Assembly: GCA_903869665.1 (NCBI GenBank)
Contig: CAIPZZ010000226.1
Coordinates: 1 to 35,245, forward strand
Length of the DNA stretch: 35,245 nt
Direction of reading: 5' to 3'
Source of the DNA: an uncultured Opitutia bacterium
GTDB lineage: Bacteria > Verrucomicrobiota > Verrucomicrobiia > Opitutales > Opitutaceae
This document shows, piece by piece, positions 7,529 through 15,821 of this stretch. A program made the position numbers and the translations under genes. Each line of letters begins with the position of its first letter. The stretch's first letter is position 1. A model generated the notes under the pieces. That model worked only from the letters and a program-made list of their open reading frames with translations. It did not search any database and was not told the origin of the DNA.

Positions 7529-8785
7529 ATGAACACCGACTTCACCCCGCTCCCCGTCACGCGCCGCGAGTTCTTCCGTTGGGGTGGGCGCGGCCTCGGC
7601 CTACTCGCGTTCTCGCGCTTCGCGCCGTCCTTCCTCGTCCAGTCCGCGCTCGCCGCCACGCCCGCGCCAGAGAAGGACCGCAGCGTCCTTGTGCTCGTCC
7701 AGCTCGCCGGCGGCAACGACGGCCTCAACACCGTCGTGCCCTTCGAGGACGCCGCCTACTACAACCTCCGCCCCACCCTAGCCGTGCCGAAGGCCCAGGC
7801 GCTCCGCCTCACCGCCACCGCCGGCCTCAACCCCGCGTGCGCACCGCTCGCCGCGCTCTACAAGTCCGGCAAGCTGGCCATCGTGCAGAACGTCGGCTAC
7901 CCCAATCCCAACCGCAGCCACTTCCGCTCGACGGAAATCTGGGAGACCGCCAGCGCCGCCGACCAGAGCCTCTCCACCGGCTGGGTCGGCCGCTACCTCG
8001 ATAACTACTGCGCCGGCCGGCCCGGCCTTGAGGGCCCGGTCGCCTTGCACGTCACCGGCGAGACGCCGCAGTCGTTCCAGTCCGCCATGCCGCACCCGAC
8101 CTTCGGCCTCGCCGCCGGCGGACTCGGCCGCCAACAGCAGAGCGAAAACCTCGGCCTCCTCCGCCGGCTCGCCGCGCATGACGGCGGCCACGCCGACGGC
8201 AACAGCTCGTTTCTCCGCGCCACGCTCATGGACGCGCTCGTGACCGAGGAGAAGGTGCAGGGCATCCTCGCCGCCTACCGGCCCAGCACCGGGGCGGACT
8301 ACGCCGGCAGCCAGTTCGCGCAGGCGCTCCGCAACGTCGCTGCCCTCGTCGCCGCCGGCCTGCCCACGCGCGTATATTTCGTCTCGCTAGGCGGATTCGA
8401 CAACCACAGCAACCAAGCCAACCCTCACACCAACAACCTCCGCACGCTCTCGGAGGGCCTTGCCGCGTTCCAGGCCGACCTTGAGGGCAAGAAGCTCGAC
8501 GGCCAGGTGCTCACCATGACGTTCTCCGAGTTCGGTCGCCGCCCTGCCGAAAACCAAAGCCGTGGCACCGACCACGGCACCGCCGCGCCGCTCTTCGTGA
8601 TGGGCTCCCGAGCAAAAGGCGGCCTCCACGGCACCGCCCCGCTACTCTCCGGCCTCGCCCCCAACCAGGACCTGACCTTCAGCACCGATTTCCGCCGGAT
8701 CTACGCCACCGTGCTCGATAAGTGGCTAGCCACCCCGTCCCGCGTTATCCTCGGCGCCAACCACGCGCCGCTGGGGTTTGTGTGA
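7529..8785 (+). CDS. DUF1501 family protein with Tat signal
   Basis: The 418-aa product starts with a twin-arginine export signal: TRREFFRW, a hydrophobic stretch around residues 20-30, and a likely AxA cleavage site near SALAATP. The body matches DUF1501, which has an alkaline-phosphatase/sulfatase-like fold. Seen are VLVQLAGGNDGLNTVVPF, the GYPNPNRSHFRSTEIWETAS block, VYFVSLGGFDNHSNQ and TMTFSEFGRRPAENQSRGTDHGT. The latter His/Asp-rich positions are candidates for metal binding. It is paired with the upstream DUF1800 gene across 137 bp that contain the inverted repeat. The function is unknown; a periplasmic hydrolase is a reasonable guess. The ATG at 7529 puts the RR motif at residues 12-13, ideal for Tat. 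Confidence 0.9.
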   Translation: MNTDFTPLPVTRREFFRWGGRGLGLLAFSRFAPSFLVQSALAATPAPEKDRSVLVLVQLAGGNDGLNTVVPFEDAAYYNLRPTLAVPKAQALRLTATAGLNPACAPLAALYKSGKLAIVQNVGYPNPNRSHFRSTEIWETASAADQSLSTGWVGRYLDNYCAGRPGLEGPVALHVTGETPQSFQSAMPHPTFGLAAGGLGRQQQSENLGLLRRLAAHDGGHADGNSSFLRATLMDALVTEEKVQGILAAYRPSTGADYAGSQFAQALRNVAALVAAGLPTRVYFVSLGGFDNHSNQANPHTNNLRTLSEGLAAFQADLEGKKLDGQVLTMTFSEFGRRPAENQSRGTDHGTAAPLFVMGSRAKGGLHGTAPLLSGLAPNQDLTFSTDFRRIYATVLDKWLATPSRVILGANHAPLGFV

Positions 8786-8922
8786 AGTGAGTTCTGTGTC
8801 ATCGAATTGCGCGCGCCCTCCACCTTGTCGAAAGTTCATTCATGACCCCCTTTCGATTTCTAATTTCACGGCCTTTACGATTCATCATTTCAGGAGTTCC
8901 CGCCCGTGGGCCCAATAACAAA

Positions 8923-9721
8923 ATGCTGGTGCGAAAACTCAGATTCTTGGTTGCTGCCGCCGCCCTTTGGGCGGCAGCCCCGGTCGTTTTTTCTGCCGAC
9001 GCCGTGCGCGGAGTGATTGGTGAAGGGACCGCCTTGCAACAGCTTGCTCTCGTCGCAGAAATGCCAAATGGCAAATATGCCACCAGCCTGGCGGACTTGC
9101 ATGAGTATGATATCGAGCAGTTCGTGAAGACCGGCATCGGCACTCCGAGTGGCGCGGTAGGCGACCGCTACGGTTTTCCCGACGGCGAGCTGATTTTGCC
9201 GGGGAAAGGCCGTGTGCTGTTTATGGCGACCAAACCGCTATTTGGAACACCCGATCGGGGCTATGGCTACGGCAAAGGCTACAATACCGTGGTGCCGCTC
9301 GCCTATTCGGACACTGCTGCCGATCTGCCACGGGATCCTTCTCCTCAGCGAGCCGGACGCCGCCGCGCTACTCGCGGCCAACCCCACCGTGCATCTGCTG
9401 ACCATGGGCACCAAGGTGGTGCCGCCTCCGGCACACGACGTGATCTTGAACGAGGAGGACAAGAAGCTGCAGCAACTGTTCATCGAGGGTAAAATCCACA
9501 TCACCACCCGCGCCGAGCTCGCCGCGCAGCACCCCGAACTGCACCTCGACCAGCTGCCCCCGATCAATGACACGCCAGGGGCAGTGCGGGCTTCGACTCC
9601 GAAACCAACCAGTCTCCCCGCGCCCCCGTCGCCATCCTCCACCGTGCTTAAATGGCTGCTCCTCGCCGCCGCGACCCTTGCCGCGTTCGCCCTCGGTCGG
9701 CGTCTCCTCCGACGCAAATAG
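8923..9721 (+). pseudogene. Exported, C-terminally anchored hypothetical protein, split by a frameshift
   Basis: An ATG at 8923 opens a reading frame with a signal peptide (basic start, hydrophobic LVAAAALWAAAPVV, cleavage near FSADA). It continues sensibly to LAYSDTAADLP and then turns into Arg-rich nonsense ending at 9492. The next frame picks up with LLLSEPDAAALLAAN and runs to the TAG at 9719-9721, ending in a Pro/Ser linker, a membrane helix (WLLLAAATLAAFAL) and a basic tail. Dropping one G from the GGG at 9332-9334 joins the two into a 265-aa protein. The result has signal peptide, periplasmic domain and C-terminal anchor. I do not recognise the domain. It may be a recent pseudogene, a sequencing error or programmed frameshifting; nothing in the sequence decides. 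It follows the DUF1501 gene by 137 bp. Confidence 0.6.
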
Positions 9722-9747
9722 CGCCCGCTCGCGAAAGTTTAGACACC

Positions 9748-10845
9748 CTAACGCACCACACGCGCGCCGCCGCCAGCGAAAGTTTTCTCGACCTCCTTGC
9801 GGGTGGCCATTGAGGTGTCGCCCGGAGTGGTCGAGGCGAGCGCGCCGTGGGCCGCGCCGTAATCCACTGCCTTCTGGGCGTCGTTGAACTGAAGGAAACC
9901 AAACTGCAGGCCGCTTGCGAACGAGTCGCCGCCGCCCACGCGGTCGAGGATCTCGAGCTCCGGGTATTGGCGGCTCTCGTGGAATTTGCCGTCGTGCCAG
10001 AGGATCGCGCTCCAGTCGTTCTTCGTCGCCGTGATGACGCGACGCAGCGTGGTGGCCGCGACCTTAAAGTTGGGGTAGGCTTTAACGGCGGTCTCGATCA
10101 TGGCTTTGAAGGCGTCGGTCTCAATGGAGGAGAGACTGTGGTCCGCGCCCTTGACCTCAAAGCCGAGCGAGGCGGTGAAGTCCTCCTCGTTGCCGATCAT
10201 CACGTCCACATGCTTGGCGATCTCGCGGTTGACCTCCTGTGCCTTCTTCAGACCGCCAATGGTTTTCCAAAGCGATGGCCGGTAATTGAGGTCGTAGCTG
10301 ACGATGGTGCCGTGTTTTTTCGCGGCTTTCACGGCCTCGACGGTCAGCTCGGCGGTGGTCGCTGAAAGCGCGGCGAAGATTCCGCCCGTATGGAACCAGC
10401 GCACCCCAAGCTGGCCGAAAATGTGCTCCCAGTCGAAGTCGCCCGGCTTGAGCTGCGAGGCGGCGGTGTTGCCGCGGTCGGGGTTGCCGACCGCGCCGCG
10501 GATGCCGAAGCCGCGCTCGGTGAAGTTGAGGCCGTTGCGCACGGTGCGGCCGATGCCGTCGTCCTCACGCCATTTGATGAAGTCCGTGGCGACGCCGCCT
10601 TGCATGATAAAGTCCTCAATCAGGCGGCCGATTTCGTTGTCCACGAACGCGGTCGCGACAGCGGTTTTCAGGCCGAAACATTTGCGGAGCCCGCGCGACG
10701 TGTTGTATTCACCACCGCCCTCCCATGCCTTGAACTCCCGCGCGGTGCGAATGCGACCCTCGCCGGGATCGAGGCGGAGCATAATCTCGCCAAGCGAGAT
10801 CTGGTCAAAGGCACAGGCAGTGGTGGGCTTGATGGAAAGGGACAT
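9748..10845 (-). CDS. PfkB-family sugar kinase, 2-keto-3-deoxygluconate kinase-like
   Basis: This ribokinase-fold enzyme most resembles KdgK, which phosphorylates 2-keto-3-deoxygluconate in uronate and pectin breakdown. The 365-aa product has the N-terminal SLGEIMLRLDPGEG, GGGEYNTSRGLRKCFGLKTA, the middle VSYDLNYRPSLW (typical of KDG kinases), GNEEDFTASLGF, and the C-terminal catalytic signature DRVGGGDSFASGL with its Asp base. The usual GAGD anion hole reads GGGD here. I took the ATG at 10845 because MSLSIKPT leads directly into the first strand; a longer frame to 11016 is not family-like. No KDPG aldolase or other uronate gene is adjacent, so the substrate remains inferred. Confidence 0.82.
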   Translation of the reverse strand: MSLSIKPTTACAFDQISLGEIMLRLDPGEGRIRTAREFKAWEGGGEYNTSRGLRKCFGLKTAVATAFVDNEIGRLIEDFIMQGGVATDFIKWREDDGIGRTVRNGLNFTERGFGIRGAVGNPDRGNTAASQLKPGDFDWEHIFGQLGVRWFHTGGIFAALSATTAELTVEAVKAAKKHGTIVSYDLNYRPSLWKTIGGLKKAQEVNREIAKHVDVMIGNEEDFTASLGFEVKGADHSLSSIETDAFKAMIETAVKAYPNFKVAATTLRRVITATKNDWSAILWHDGKFHESRQYPELEILDRVGGGDSFASGLQFGFLQFNDAQKAVDYGAAHGALASTTPGDTSMATRKEVEKTFAGGGARVVR

Positions 10846-10917
10846 GGGTCGAAGGGATCGCAGCAAAAATCCGGCGCGCGTCCGGGTCAACCACCGAGCC
10901 ACACGTCCGACGTAACG

Positions 10918-11655
10918 ATGGCTTGCGCCCGCCCACGCCGACCTCAGGTGGCCTATAAACTTGATCCAAGTGGAATAAAGCAACTTGCCACCATGCTGGA
11001 AACTCAGCCCGTGCATGAAATCATGTCGCTGATCCGAAACGGCGCGGCAATGAAACGCTACGACACCAAAATTGCCGACCAGCTCGGGATGGCATGGGGA
11101 TCCCCGCCCATACCAGTCACGACGGCGGCTAGGCTTGTTGGATGGTATACGAGATTGGCTGCTAGCCGTGGGCAGATTGAGGAGGCGTATACGGGTATTT
11201 GGGATATGACCAACCTGGCAGAATTACTGGAAAAAGAGCCGGGACTTTCATCTCAATTCACCCGTTGGGGTGTCTGGCGTAGGGCACTCAAGGAATTGGA
11301 GTGTGTGTCGGCAATCTGTGCTTTGCCTGCGGACTGGAACCGCAAATTATCAGATCGTCTGGCGGGCTTGGACATTTTCACCGGTTATGCGCGCGCTCTA
11401 GATGCGGATCGGATTACGGTTGGCGAATTTTATTACCAGCAATTGATGAGCGGCCAATTAACAGCCGAGCAAATCTTTGAAGGCTTACCGTCGCGTGATG
11501 GCCCTATTCAGCTCAGTTTGGAGGATAGGCTTCTCTTACTGAGTGAGTGGCACTTAATTTGCGGTCAGCAGGTGGCACAGCCGCAGCATTATCGCGGCGA
11601 AAACTGTATTTGTGGCAAGACGCCACCCCCGTCCGCCAGCATTTGTGCGAACTGA
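10918..11655 (+). CDS. Hypothetical protein, low-GC orphan
   Basis: I do not recognise this protein (245 aa from the ATG at 10918; an ATG at 10993 is equally possible). It appears soluble and helical, with segments such as TNLAELLEKEPGLSS, WGVWRRALKELECV and LSLEDRLLLLSEWHL, and no signal peptide or membrane helix. The DNA is visibly poorer in G+C and uses more A/T-ending codons than every neighbour, which suggests horizontal acquisition. The last 67 bp run antisense over the end of the LTxxQ gene. The final residues (from about YRGENCICG on) look like read-through into that gene's opposite strand, so the original C-terminus may be lost. It stands alone on its strand between a sugar kinase and a small exported protein. 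Confidence 0.55.
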   Translation: MACARPRRPQVAYKLDPSGIKQLATMLETQPVHEIMSLIRNGAAMKRYDTKIADQLGMAWGSPPIPVTTAARLVGWYTRLAASRGQIEEAYTGIWDMTNLAELLEKEPGLSSQFTRWGVWRRALKELECVSAICALPADWNRKLSDRLAGLDIFTGYARALDADRITVGEFYYQQLMSGQLTAEQIFEGLPSRDGPIQLSLEDRLLLLSEWHLICGQQVAQPQHYRGENCICGKTPPPSASICAN

Positions 11656-12047
11656 AGCTTTTGGGGCTCGGTGAGCGCGCTCCAGACATCCATGAGAAAG
11701 GAGGTGTTATGCGTGGCAAATTTTGCCCGTGAGGCGAGGGCGGCCTGCCGGGCCTTCTCCGTCTCGGCCAGCAGCGGGATGATTTGCCGCGCCTGTTCAG
11801 GGGTGAGGTTGAGCGCGGAAGTGAACCCGGCGACATCGGGCCCCGGCGCAAGCTCATCGTCGGGAGCGACGGCGCCGCCACGCGGTCGGGTTTGGTCTAA
11901 GCCCACCAGCAGCGCCCCGGCGCCGATTGCTAGCACCGGATGGGCGGCGGCGACCAGCCCGACAACCGCGCACCCCGTCGGCACGCTGACGGCGAGAGTG
12001 CCGAGCCCCACAAGCGAGACGATGCGGGCGAGAAAGCGGGTTTTCAT
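11589..12047 (-). CDS. Small exported protein with LTxxQ motifs (Spy/CpxP-like)
   Basis: The 152-aa product begins with a signal-like segment (MKTRFLARIVSLVGLGTLAVSV). A cysteine follows in VPTGC, which is a poor lipobox because Pro occupies the -3 position. A second hydrophobic stretch (AHPVLAIGAGALLVGL) is next, and then a helical domain. That domain contains LNLTPEQARQIIPLL and SALTEPQKLQFAQML, two LTxxQ-like motifs as in the Spy/CpxP periplasmic chaperone superfamily. This supports an envelope-located helper or stress protein; the exact role is not known. The gene converges on and overlaps the low-GC orphan by 67 bp. A Gly/Pro-rich linker separates the hydrophobic and helical parts. Confidence 0.6.
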   Translation of the reverse strand: MKTRFLARIVSLVGLGTLAVSVPTGCAVVGLVAAAHPVLAIGAGALLVGLDQTRPRGGAVAPDDELAPGPDVAGFTSALNLTPEQARQIIPLLAETEKARQAALASRAKFATHNTSFLMDVWSALTEPQKLQFAQMLADGGGVLPQIQFSPR

Positions 12048-12157
12048 GGGGTAAGGCTATTGGTCTAGCAGAAGCATCCAAGCGGAACACGGGTGAAGCG
12101 CAAATTGATAAACCCGATACCTCCATCGCGGACGGCGCACGCTGGTCAACGGTCGAG

Positions 12158-12193
12158 GCCCGGCCGGGCTTGCATTCCCCGCCGTGGGGCGGG
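12158..12193. repeat. Two adjacent GC palindromes upstream of the molybdopterin oxidoreductase
   Basis: GCCCGGCCGGGC (12158-12169) is a perfect 12-nt palindrome. Eight bases later CCCGCC-GTGG-GGCGGG (12178-12193) makes a 6-bp hairpin. Both lie 23-58 bp before the ATG at 12216, within the likely leader. They could be an operator, an attenuator or simply GC-rich chance. I could not fit them to a molybdenum-cofactor riboswitch. Confidence 0.35.
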
Positions 12194-12215
12194 ACATTCG
12201 CGCCGCGTCCCCCAC

Positions 12216-14447
12216 ATGAGCCGGAACCAAGTCACTTCCACCCTCGGCGAGCGCCTTGCGCGGCTGTCACCGTTCGGCGTCGGCCTGACGAAGCCCAAGC
12301 ATTTCCGCGACATGGCAGATGTCATATGGAAAAACCGCGACAACCTCGGCTACGCTTGGCAGGTCATCAGCAAGGGGGTGTGCGACGGCTGCGCGCTCGG
12401 CGTAGCCGGGCTGCACGATTGGACGATCCCCGGCGTCCACCTCTGTATGACGCGTTTGAATTTGCTGCGGCTAAACACCATGCCGGCGATGGCGCCGGAG
12501 CGGCTGGCCGACGTCGCGCCGCTTATGGCCCTCGACAACACCGCGCTGCGCGGCCTGGGCCGGCTCGCGCACCCGATGCTGCGGCGACGCGGCGAGAGAG
12601 GTTTCAGCCGCATCTCATGGGACGAGGCGCTGGCGCTCGCCGGCGGTCGCCTGCGCGGGGCCGGCCCGCGGCGGACGGCGTTTTTTTTGACCGCGCGCGG
12701 CGTGACCAACGAGGTCTATTACGCCGGGCAGAAGGCCGCGCGCTTCCTCGGCACCAACCACGTGGACAACGCCGCGCGCATCTGCCACTCGCCCTCGACC
12801 GTCGCTATGAAACGGACGCTCGGCGTCGCCGCCTCGACCTGTAGCTATACCGACTGGATGGGCACGGACCTCGTGGTCTTCTTCGGCTCCAATCCGGCCA
12901 ACGACCAGCCGGTGAGCACCAAATATCTGGACATCGCGAAGCGGCGCGGAACGAAGATCGCGCTCGTCAACCCCTACCTAGAGCCGGGCATGAAGCATTA
13001 TTGGGTGCCCTCCACCGCCGGCAGCGCGCTCTTTGGCAGCGACCTCGCGGACTGGTGGTTTCCGGTGGCGCAGGGCGGCGACATCGCGCTGCTCCAAGGC
13101 GTGCTCAAGCGGCTGATTGAACTGGATGCGGTGGACAAGCAATTTGTCGCGGAGCACACCGCCGGCTTTGACGAGGTCGCGGCGCGCGCGGCGCAGACAG
13201 GCTGGGACGAGATCGAGAAAGGCAGCGGCCTAAAGCGCGCGAGTATCGAGGAACTGGCCGGGCTGATCGCGCGGGCTAAGTCGGCGGTGTTTGTGTGGAG
13301 CATGGGCATCACGCAGCACACATTTGGCGGCGACTCAGTGCAGATGATCCTGAACGTCGCGCTAGCGCGGGGCTTCTTGGGGCGCGAGTGCTGTGGCGTG
13401 ATGCCGATCCGCGGCCACTCGTCGGTGCAGGGCGGCGCGGAGATGGGCGCGTATGCGACGGCCTTCCCCGGCGGCGTGCCCGTCAACGCCGCCAACGCAT
13501 CCGCGCTCGCCGCGCACTACGGTTTCCCCGTGCCCGACTGGGCGGGCCTCACCAGCACCGAGATGGTCGAGGCGGCGGCACGGGGCGAGCTGGATGTGTT
13601 TTACCTCGTGGGCGGAAATTTCCTGCGGACCCTGCCCGAGCCAGAATACGTGCGCGCCGCGCTGGCCCGTGTGCCGCTCCGCATCCACCAGGACATCATT
13701 GTAACCGACCAGATGCTCATTGAGCCGGGCGAGGCCGTGCTGCTGCTGCCGGCGAAGACGCGCTACGAGCAGGACGACGGCGGCACCGAGACGAGCACGG
13801 AGCGGCGCGTGATGTTCACACCAGAGCTCCCCCGACAGGTCGGCGAGGCGCGCGCGGAGTGGAAGATTTTGCTCGAGGTCGCCGCCGCCGCATGGCCCGA
13901 ACGCGCCGCGCCGCTGCGCGGCGTGACCGGGCAGGCGCTGCGCGAGGAGATCGCGCGCGTGGTGCCGTTTTACGACGGCGTGCAGCATCTGAAAAAGAGT
14001 GGCGACGCCTTCCAATACGGCGGCCGCCTGCTCTGCCGCGACGGCGTGTGCCCGACCCCGGACGGACGGGCGCATTTTCACGCCGTGCCGCTGCCCGCGC
14101 CACCACCAGGCGATGGCACGTTTCACGTCAGCACCCGGCGTGGCAAACAGTTCAACACCCTCGTCTATGCCGAGGTGGATCCGCTCAACGGCGCGCCGCG
14201 CGACGCTGTGCTGATGAGCGCGGAGGATGCCGCCGCGCTGCACCTGAAGAACGGGGACCGCATCGCGCTCACCAACGCCACCGGCCGCTACGAGGGGCGG
14301 GTCTTCCTTGCGCCGCTAGCGCCAGGCAACCTCCAGGTCCACTGGCCGGAGGGCAACGTCATCGTCCCGCGCGGGCGCGTGGACCCGCTCGCCGGTGTGC
14401 CCGACTACAACGCCCGTGCGCGCGTCGAACCGCTAGCGCACGTATGA
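12216..14447 (+). CDS. Molybdopterin oxidoreductase, FdhF/YdeP-like (formate dehydrogenase alpha-like)
   Basis: The 743-aa product belongs to the DMSO-reductase superfamily and is closest in pattern to the FdhF/YdeP-like group. Cys56 and Cys59 (VCDGC) and Cys77 (HLCMTR) could form part of an N-terminal Fe-S site. ARICHSPS puts Cys190 where E. coli FdhF has its selenocysteine Mo ligand. TDLVVFFGSNPANDQP, GVMPIRGHSSVQGGAEMG, YLVGGNFLRTLPE and the C-terminal RRGKQFNTLVYAEVDPLNG with LKNGDRIAL are the usual bis-MGD binding blocks. No membrane or quinone partner is adjacent, so the electron acceptor is unknown. The ATG at 12216 is preferred over a frame opening at 12093 that reads Arg/Pro-rich. 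Its TGA overlaps the fdhD ATG. Substrate (formate or another) is not determined by sequence. Confidence 0.85.
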   Translation: MSRNQVTSTLGERLARLSPFGVGLTKPKHFRDMADVIWKNRDNLGYAWQVISKGVCDGCALGVAGLHDWTIPGVHLCMTRLNLLRLNTMPAMAPERLADVAPLMALDNTALRGLGRLAHPMLRRRGERGFSRISWDEALALAGGRLRGAGPRRTAFFLTARGVTNEVYYAGQKAARFLGTNHVDNAARICHSPSTVAMKRTLGVAASTCSYTDWMGTDLVVFFGSNPANDQPVSTKYLDIAKRRGTKIALVNPYLEPGMKHYWVPSTAGSALFGSDLADWWFPVAQGGDIALLQGVLKRLIELDAVDKQFVAEHTAGFDEVAARAAQTGWDEIEKGSGLKRASIEELAGLIARAKSAVFVWSMGITQHTFGGDSVQMILNVALARGFLGRECCGVMPIRGHSSVQGGAEMGAYATAFPGGVPVNAANASALAAHYGFPVPDWAGLTSTEMVEAAARGELDVFYLVGGNFLRTLPEPEYVRAALARVPLRIHQDIIVTDQMLIEPGEAVLLLPAKTRYEQDDGGTETSTERRVMFTPELPRQVGEARAEWKILLEVAAAAWPERAAPLRGVTGQALREEIARVVPFYDGVQHLKKSGDAFQYGGRLLCRDGVCPTPDGRAHFHAVPLPAPPPGDGTFHVSTRRGKQFNTLVYAEVDPLNGAPRDAVLMSAEDAAALHLKNGDRIALTNATGRYEGRVFLAPLAPGNLQVHWPEGNVIVPRGRVDPLAGVPDYNARARVEPLAHV

Positions 14448-15259
14448 TCACTGGCGCGCAAACTCGACCGTGGCGCGTGCGCCGCCTCGCACACGGACGG
14501 CGCGTGGCGGCCGTGGCCGATGAGCTCGCCGTGGAGGAGCCTCTGGAACTGCGGGTAATGGGGCGCTCCGTCGCCGTTGTCATGCGAACGCCTGGCCACG
14601 ACGCGGAACTGGCGGCGGGTTTTCTTCTGACCGAGGGCGTGATTCACTCGGCGGACGACCTGCTGGACGTGACCCAGTGTCGGACGCCCGGCACGCGCGC
14701 GGCGGCGGGTAACGTCGTCGAGGCCGTCCTGGCGAAATCGGCGCGGGTGGACTTCGCGAAGCTCATCCGCCACGTCTTCAGCGCGACAAGCTGCGGACTG
14801 TGCGGCAAGGCGACCATCGAGTCGGTGCAACAGCGTTTTCCCCCGCTGCGGAGGCCGTGGCGCGCGCCGGCGACTCTGTTTGAATCTTTGTCGGACAAGC
14901 TCGCGGCGGCGCAGCCGGTTTTCCGCGCGACGGGCGGGCTGCACGCGGTGGCGTTGTTTGACTCGACGGGCACGATGCTCGTGGCACGCGAGGACGTGGG
15001 CCGGCATAATGCGGTGGACAAAGTTTTGGGCCACGCGCTGCGCGCGGGCTGGCTGCCGCTGCGGCGGCACGTGCTGCTGGTGAGCGGGCGCGTGTCGTTC
15101 GAGGTCGTGCAGAAGGCGCTGGCGGCGCGCGTGCCGGTGGTGGCGGGCGTGTCCGCACCGACGAGCCTCGCGGCGGAGTTCGCCCGCGCCAACGGGCAGG
15201 CACTCGTTGGGTTTCTCCGCGATGACCGGCTCAACCTCTATGCGGGCCGGCTGGCGTGA
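14444..15259 (+). CDS. fdhD: Sulfurtransferase FdhD, formate dehydrogenase maturation
   Basis: FdhD takes sulfur from the IscS desulfurase and passes it to the Mo-bisPGD cofactor of formate dehydrogenases, which need the sulfido ligand for activity. The 271-aa product shows EEPLELRVMG, RTPGHDAELAAGFLLTEGVI, the active SCGLCGK loop (Cys117 and Cys120, equivalent to the E. coli CxxC) and REDVGRHNAVDKVLG, followed by LLVSGRVSFEVVQKAL. The start ATG at 14444 overlaps the oxidoreductase stop (ATGA), so the two are translationally coupled. This is strong evidence that the upstream enzyme is the client and uses a sulfurated Mo site. The last 29 bp overlap the convergent membrane-protein gene. Confidence 0.95.
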   Translation: MITGAQTRPWRVRRLAHGRRVAAVADELAVEEPLELRVMGRSVAVVMRTPGHDAELAAGFLLTEGVIHSADDLLDVTQCRTPGTRAAAGNVVEAVLAKSARVDFAKLIRHVFSATSCGLCGKATIESVQQRFPPLRRPWRAPATLFESLSDKLAAAQPVFRATGGLHAVALFDSTGTMLVAREDVGRHNAVDKVLGHALRAGWLPLRRHVLLVSGRVSFEVVQKALAARVPVVAGVSAPTSLAAEFARANGQALVGFLRDDRLNLYAGRLA

Positions 15260-15821
15260 CAGCGGGCGTGCCGCCGTCGTCATTCTTCTTTGCCCGATAA
15301 TATTTGAGGCCTTTTTTCCAAAACCAGACGGCGAACATGCTCCACGCGATCAGATGGAGCCTCGCGATCAGCTCGCAGAGCGCGGGAACCCATTGATCCA
15401 AATCTGGAATTTTCAGCCACGGCCAACGGACTAGGCTGATGGCGAAAAACACCAGATGGTAAGCCGCCATCGTCAAAAAGGTGACGCGCAACGGCCGCAC
15501 AAAATCGGATAGACTGAGGACAACGCCCGCAGTGAACGCAGCCGTGATTTGCGCCCCAGACCATTGAATATAAAATGCCAAAATCCGCGCAACCACCCAC
15601 CCATCGTGACTGTGGCCGGGAGGAATAATAATGAGTGATTCAAGGGTTACGGGACGGGGACGAAACTCCCAGTAAACTCCCGCCGTTGAAAGCAACCAAT
15701 ATCCCGCCAGCGCGAAACCGACAGCGAGTTTGCGATCCATGGGTTTGGCCGCCTGCATGACTGGCAGCATGGCGGCGAGTGCTAGCACGTCAAGAAATGA
15801 TAAATCGCCTGATTGTTTCAC
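15231..15821 (-). CDS. Five-helix membrane protein of unknown function
   Basis: The 196-aa product has about five hydrophobic segments: residues about 9-25, 32-50, 92-110, 113-131 and 151-167. It ends in a basic, Pro/Gly-rich cytoplasmic-looking tail. I recognise no family. The GTG start at 15821 overlaps the TGA of the upstream pyrophosphatase gene (GTGA, 15818-15821), which both fixes the start and argues for translational coupling. The 3' end overlaps fdhD by 29 bp on the other strand. A functional link to pyrophosphate handling is an inference from the overlap only. The segment is a little less GC-rich than its neighbours. Confidence 0.65.
   Translation of the reverse strand: MKQSGDLSFLDVLALAAMLPVMQAAKPMDRKLAVGFALAGYWLLSTAGVYWEFRPRPVTLESLIIIPPGHSHDGWVVARILAFYIQWSGAQITAAFTAGVVLSLSDFVRPLRVTFLTMAAYHLVFFAISLVRWPWLKIPDLDQWVPALCELIARLHLIAWSMFAVWFWKKGLKYYRAKKNDDGGTPAVTPAGPHRG

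Noticed and set aside
12048-12215. Molybdenum-cofactor riboswitch before the oxidoreductase gene
   Set aside because: Only simple palindromes are seen; I could not match the multi-stem consensus.
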